From assembly GCA_002505765.1 (NCBI GenBank), contig DAVZ01000053.1, forward strand, positions 1 through 18,829: a DNA stretch of 18,829 nucleotides, read 5' to 3'. The position numbers and the translations under genes were made by a program. Position 1 is the first letter of the stretch. Every line of letters starts with the position of its first letter. This DNA comes from Methanobacterium sp. UBA176 (GTDB lineage: Archaea; Methanobacteriota; Methanobacteria; Methanobacteriales; Methanobacteriaceae). This document shows, piece after piece, positions 14,756-18,829 of the stretch. The notes below the pieces were generated by a model. That model ran no database searches, was not told where the DNA came from, and saw only the letters and a list, made by a program, of their open reading frames with translations.

Positions 14756-17701
14756 ATGAAGAATCAAGGGAAAGGAAAATCAAAAACAAACTCCAAAGAA
14801 AAAAGAAGAATACCAGTAGTTGGTATTGGATCTTCTGCTGGAGGGCTTGAAGCTTTAGGAAAGATGTTCAATCAAATGCCAACTGATTCAGATTTGGCTT
14901 TTGTCTTGATTCAACATTTAGATCCCGTTCATAAGAGTTCCATGGTGGAGTTACTTTCAAGATATACCCAGATGGAAGTTGTGGAAATTCAAGAAGGGAT
15001 GCGAATTAAACCAAATAGGCTGTATGTTACTCCACCAAACAAGAATGTAGGGATTATCAATGAAATATTGCATCTTGTTGTACCTAAAGAACCTCATGGT
15101 TTAAGGAGACCTATTGATTTCTTCTTTCAATCACTTGCAGAGGATCTTGAAGATTATGCAATTGGTATTATACTTTCCGGGTTTGGATCAGATGGTACTA
15201 TTGGTATAAGAGCCATTAAAAGTATGGGAGGTATGGTAATGGCCCAGGATCCAAATTCTGCAGTTTCTGGAAGCATGCCTTCAAGTGCAATAGATACAAA
15301 CCTTGTAGATTATGTTGCAATACCAGATAAAATGCCAGAAGATCTGATTTCTTATGTAAAACGCCTCGGTAAAAAACCACCTAAAAGAATAATTGCTGAG
15401 GACGAAGAAGCTCTTAGTTCCATTCAAAAAATTCTTATTATAATCAAAAACCGAACTGGACATGATTTTTCACTTTACAAAGAAAGCACAATAAATAGAA
15501 GAATTGCAAGGAGAATGAACGTTCATCAAATCGATAAAGTCTCTGATTACCTGAAATATATTCAAAAAAATCCTGAAGAAGTTAATATACTCTTTAGAGA
15601 GCTACTAATCAATGTTACAAGCTTTTTTAGAGACCCTGATGCATTCAAATCCTTTAAAGATAAATTTATAAATGAATTACTTGATAACAAACAGGACGGT
15701 GAAAAAGTCCGTGTGTGGGTTCCTGGTTGTTCCACTGGTGAAGAGGTATTTTCAATTGCCATGATCATTCAAGAATATATGGATCATACCCCTAAAAATC
15801 TAGAAGTTCAGTTATTTGGTACTGATATAGATGATGATGCCATAAACATTGCACGAGCAGCAATCTATCCAAGTACTATTGTATCTGAAGTAAGTGAAGA
15901 ACGCCTGAAACAATTTTTTATAAAGAAAGGAGACAGTTATAAAGTTAAGAAAAACATCAGAGAACTGGCAATATTCGCCCCACACGACGTTCTTATAAAC
16001 CCTCCTTTCAGTAAACTCGATGCCATATCGTGTAGAAATCTTTTAATCTACATGAATAAAGACGCTCAAAAGAAAATACTGTCAGCATTCACTTATGCCC
16101 TGGAACCTGGAGGAATTCTATTCCTTGGCCCTTCAGAAAGCATAAGCGATTTTGTTGAAACATTTACCACCCTCGATAATAAATGGAAGATATTTAAATC
16201 TAAAAGGAAAGCCCTTCGCCCAGCAGAAAATTTTGTGACTTTTCCATATGCAAAATTACCCCAGAGGAATATTGAAATTGAAGATTTAGAAATAATCGGA
16301 AGAACTGATGCAATTATTGCCAGGAATGTGGAGAAACTACTTATTGAAAATTATGCTCCTTCAACTGTAATTATCAATAAAGAGGGAAGAATTGTTTTCA
16401 TTCATGGAAGAGTAGGAAAATACTTAGAACCTGCTGAAGGGATAGCAAATTTAAGTCTTGTGGACATGGCAAGGGAAGGCATTAGATTTGAACTGAATTC
16501 TGCGTTAAATGAGGCAATTTTTAAAAATAAAAGTGTAATATACAGAAATTTAGATGTTAAAACCAATGGAGAATACCAGACTATTGATTTAATAGTAAAA
16601 CCCATTAAAGAGCCAAAAGTGATGGAAAATCTTTTAATGGTTACATTTAAAGATATTGAACAACAGGAAACAAAAGAAAAAATTCCTAAAACCACTCCTA
16701 AAAAAGATAAACGTATACGAGAACTGGTGGATGAGTTAAATGTCACCAAAAACCGTCTTCATACTACAATAGAAGAGCTTGAAACTTCAAATGAAGAGTT
16801 AAAATCAGCCAATGAAGAGTTACAATCGATGAATGAAGAGCTTCAAAGTACCAATGAAGAATTAGAAACCTCTAAAGAAGAATTACAGTCCTTAAACGAA
16901 GAATTGCTTACTGTAAACACAGAACTTCAAAATAAGGTGGATCAGCTTTCAGAAGTTAACGACGATATGAACAACCTCTTAAACAGTATTGAAATACCCA
17001 CAATATTTGTTAATAAAAACATTAAGATAAAGCGTTTCACCAAAGAGACAACTAAATTAGTTAATCTCATACCATCAGACATAGGAAGACCTCTAAAAGA
17101 CATTGTATCCAATGTAGAATATGAAGATATGATTAAAGACATTAGAGAAGTGATGGAAAGAGTGATTTTCAAAGAAAAAGAGGTACGTACAAAAAATAAT
17201 AAATGGTATCTTGTACGAATAATACCCTATAAAACCACAGAAAACGTCATTGATGGTGCTGTAGTTACGTTTTTAGATACCACCGAGCTGAAGGAATTAG
17301 AAAAAACTGCAGAACAATTAGATTATGTTGTAGGCATTGTTAACACTGTAAACGAGCCACTTGTAGTATTGGATAATAAATTAAGGGTCATATCTGCAAA
17401 TAAATCATTTTATCAAGAATTTAGGGTTGTTGAAGAAGATACCATCGGAGAATTATTCTACAACCTTGGAAATAAACAGTGGAACATCCCTAAACTGCGG
17501 AATTTACTGGAAAATGTACTACCTAAAGACGAAAGGTTCGAAAATTTCATAATTGAACACGATTTTTCGGATATAGGGCATAAAAAGATGCTTTTAAATG
17601 CGAAAATGATTCCTAAAAGAGTTATACGCGGAAAAACAATAGGTAAAGGGCTAATTTTTCTTGCAATTAAGGATATAACCGATAAGTCAGGAGAAAAATA
17701 G
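14756..17701 (+). CDS. CheB-CheR-PAS fusion protein (methylesterase + methyltransferase + sensor domains)
   Basis: This is a 981-residue protein. Residues about 18-205 are a CheB-type methylesterase with its triad visible: Ser27 in GSSAGG, His54 in LIQHLDP and Asp146 in SGFGSDGT. No receiver domain precedes it. Residues about 215-485 are a CheR methyltransferase: TINRRIARRM, RELLINVTSFFRDP, the SAM loop VPGCSTGEE (322-330), FGTDIDDDAI and DAISCRNLLIYMN (422-435). A PAS-like segment (about 520-635) follows, then a heptad coiled coil (652-745) and two more PAS domains (about 737-845 and 853-975). There is no kinase ATPase domain. CheB/CheR normally remove and add methyl groups on chemoreceptor glutamates; no receptor, CheA or CheW is in this window. 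The kinase gene begins 92 bases downstream, so the two probably form one signalling unit whose target is unknown. Confidence 0.93.
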   Translation: MKNQGKGKSKTNSKEKRRIPVVGIGSSAGGLEALGKMFNQMPTDSDLAFVLIQHLDPVHKSSMVELLSRYTQMEVVEIQEGMRIKPNRLYVTPPNKNVGIINEILHLVVPKEPHGLRRPIDFFFQSLAEDLEDYAIGIILSGFGSDGTIGIRAIKSMGGMVMAQDPNSAVSGSMPSSAIDTNLVDYVAIPDKMPEDLISYVKRLGKKPPKRIIAEDEEALSSIQKILIIIKNRTGHDFSLYKESTINRRIARRMNVHQIDKVSDYLKYIQKNPEEVNILFRELLINVTSFFRDPDAFKSFKDKFINELLDNKQDGEKVRVWVPGCSTGEEVFSIAMIIQEYMDHTPKNLEVQLFGTDIDDDAINIARAAIYPSTIVSEVSEERLKQFFIKKGDSYKVKKNIRELAIFAPHDVLINPPFSKLDAISCRNLLIYMNKDAQKKILSAFTYALEPGGILFLGPSESISDFVETFTTLDNKWKIFKSKRKALRPAENFVTFPYAKLPQRNIEIEDLEIIGRTDAIIARNVEKLLIENYAPSTVIINKEGRIVFIHGRVGKYLEPAEGIANLSLVDMAREGIRFELNSALNEAIFKNKSVIYRNLDVKTNGEYQTIDLIVKPIKEPKVMENLLMVTFKDIEQQETKEKIPKTTPKKDKRIRELVDELNVTKNRLHTTIEELETSNEELKSANEELQSMNEELQSTNEELETSKEELQSLNEELLTVNTELQNKVDQLSEVNDDMNNLLNSIEIPTIFVNKNIKIKRFTKETTKLVNLIPSDIGRPLKDIVSNVEYEDMIKDIREVMERVIFKEKEVRTKNNKWYLVRIIPYKTTENVIDGAVVTFLDTTELKELEKTAEQLDYVVGIVNTVNEPLVVLDNKLRVISANKSFYQEFRVVEEDTIGELFYNLGNKQWNIPKLRNLLENVLPKDERFENFIIEHDFSDIGHKKMLLNAKMIPKRVIRGKTIGKGLIFLAIKDITDKSGEK
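16769..16936 (+). repeat. 21-base tandem repeat encoding eight heptads
   Basis: Eight units of seven codons run through residues 672-727 of the CheB-CheR-PAS protein: IEELETS, NEELKSA, NEELQSM, NEELQST, NEELETS, KEELQSL, NEELLTV, NTELQNK. The DNA units are similar but not identical (AATGAAGAG/AATTA variants). They build a parallel coiled coil between the PAS domains, a typical feature of this fusion family. Confidence 0.9.
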
Positions 17702-17710
17702 TATTCACTC

Positions 17711-17717
17711 TTTTTTT
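17711..17717 (+). terminator. T-run after the CheB-CheR-PAS gene
   Basis: Seven T's begin ten bases past the stop, as in intrinsic archaeal termination, which needs a T-rich stretch but no hairpin. A TATA candidate (AGTATAAATTA, near 17744-17754) follows before the next gene, so the kinase may have its own promoter in addition to read-through. Confidence 0.4.
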
Positions 17718-17793
17718 AGAAAAATGAAAAAATGATTTATTTTAGTATAAATTAAACAATTCTAGAAAATCCCTTTTAGAGGGAGATCGTAAA

Positions 17794-18829
17794 ATGGATA
17801 GAGACAAAGAATTACGATATATCGCAGAAGAAAAATTGCGTGAAAAGAGAGAAAAAATACATAACCTTCCAGAAGGTGTTGATGCGCTGGTTCATGAGCT
17901 TCAGGTGCACCAGATCGAACTTGAACTACAGAATGAAGAATTAAGGAACTCAAGAGCAGAATTAGAGAAATTAAGTGAAAAATATTATGATCTCTACGAT
18001 TTTGCCCCTGTTGGGTATTTTACTCTTGATTTATCCAACAGGATAACTGAGGTAAATGCTACTGGTTCGGATTTATTAGGCTTTCCAAAAGAAAATTTAG
18101 TTGATAGATATTTTAGATGGTATGTAATCCCTGAATCTAATAAATCGTTTCATAATCATTTCAATAAATCCTTTAGAAAAATGGAGAAACAGACATTTGA
18201 GATTGGGCTAATTAAAAAAAATGGTGTCATTTTTGATGCGCATATTGAATTACAGCCCTATCATGGAGATAAATACAGGCCATATCAAAGTGATATCTAT
18301 TTAAAAATGGCAGTAATTGATATTACTGAACAAAAAAATCTTGAAAGAGAATTAAAACGTTCAAATAAAGAATTGCAACAATTTGCTTATGTAGCAAGTC
18401 ATGATTTGCAGGAACCATTAAGGACAATAGCAAGTTTTACTCAGCTTTTAGCACAGCGTTATGAAGGACAGTTGGATGAAGATGCTGATGAATTTATTGA
18501 GTTTATTGTTGAAGCTTCAATTAGAATGAAACAGCAAATTGATGATTTATTAGAATTTTCAAGAGTAATGACCAGAGGCGGTGATTTTAATAAATTAAAG
18601 GTTAAAGAAGTTATAAAAGAAATAATTTCTGGTCTAAAAATATTAATTGAGGAAAATGATGCTGAAATCAAATGCGATTCCTTGCCAGAAATATATGCGG
18701 ATCCCAAACAAATTGGAAGATTATTCCAGAATCTTATAGCTAATTCTATTAAGTTCAGGAAGCCTGATGTCCCTCCAAGGATTCATATTTCTGCTGTTGA
18801 AGATGAAAAAAATAATGAATATATATTTT
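17794..18829 (+). CDS. PAS sensor histidine kinase, C-terminal end cut by window edge
   Basis: 345 residues are readable with no stop. The ATG is preceded by GAGGGAGAT. Residues 1-62 are a charged helix containing LVHELQVHQIELELQNEELR, a common lead-in of archaeal and delta-proteobacterial PAS kinases. The PAS domain (about 63-180) runs from YDFAPVGYFTLD to VIDITEQK. HisKA follows, with FAYVASHDLQEPLR (phospho-accepting His203) and LLEFSRV. The ATPase domain begins around 270, and FQNLIANSIKFRKP contains the N-box Asn318; the glycine boxes lie past the edge. It is soluble, with no membrane segment. It closely follows the CheB-CheR-PAS gene, making it the likely kinase partner. A decayed relative lies at 12478. 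Confidence 0.93.
   Translation, partial: MDRDKELRYIAEEKLREKREKIHNLPEGVDALVHELQVHQIELELQNEELRNSRAELEKLSEKYYDLYDFAPVGYFTLDLSNRITEVNATGSDLLGFPKENLVDRYFRWYVIPESNKSFHNHFNKSFRKMEKQTFEIGLIKKNGVIFDAHIELQPYHGDKYRPYQSDIYLKMAVIDITEQKNLERELKRSNKELQQFAYVASHDLQEPLRTIASFTQLLAQRYEGQLDEDADEFIEFIVEASIRMKQQIDDLLEFSRVMTRGGDFNKLKVKEVIKEIISGLKILIEENDAEIKCDSLPEIYADPKQIGRLFQNLIANSIKFRKPDVPPRIHISAVEDEKNNEYIF

Noticed and set aside
16769..16936. 21-base repeats as a CRISPR-like or regulatory array
   Set aside because: They are in frame, encode coiled-coil heptads and have no spacers.

Overview
The window looks like a chromosomal segment of a mesophilic methanogenic archaeon close to Methanobacterium (inference). The reasons are AT-rich DNA, TATA-type promoters, Shine-Dalgarno sites of the GGTGAT/AGGAGG kind, an archaeal Thg1-like enzyme, NadX-type aspartate dehydrogenase, a PRC-barrel protein, a JAMM protease, and many PAS-domain sensor kinases. 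No rRNA, tRNA, transposase gene or CRISPR array is visible.

Layout. Positions 1-1990 (minus) hold a multi-PAS histidine kinase cut by the left edge. Positions 2215-5524 are a housekeeping block: a tRNA-binding OB-fold protein (minus), diverging from PRC-barrel + nadX (plus), then Thg1-like + JAMM protease (plus, overlapping by one base). serA (5661-7241, minus) makes serine from 3-phosphoglycerate. It diverges from two tandem GT20 trehalose-6-phosphate-synthase-like genes (7416-8906 and 9072-10556), followed by a YbjQ/UPF0145 protein and an unrecognised barrel-like protein. Positions 11700-14755 are a gene-poor, decaying stretch. It has three members of one small charged coiled-coil family on the minus strand (two intact, one broken), a badly decayed PAS histidine kinase, a possible inverted repeat and an AT-rich hairpin-bearing spacer. 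From 14756 on come a CheB-CheR-PAS fusion of 981 residues and a PAS histidine kinase cut by the right edge. These two probably work together as a sensory unit.

The observation I rate highest is that both GT20 genes appear to lack any ATG, GTG or TTG start in front of their conserved N-terminal SNRGP motif. Each instead has a strong Shine-Dalgarno site at normal distance from an isoleucine codon (ATT in the first, ATC in the second). In the first gene a TAA stop sits directly before the ATT. Two paralogues sharing this argues against a sequencing error and for near-cognate initiation, possibly a regulatory trait.

Other points worth attention are the CheB-CheR-PAS fusion next to a kinase with no other chemotaxis gene in view, the coiled-coil family surrounding kinase relics, and a short duplicated copy of the serA 3' end.
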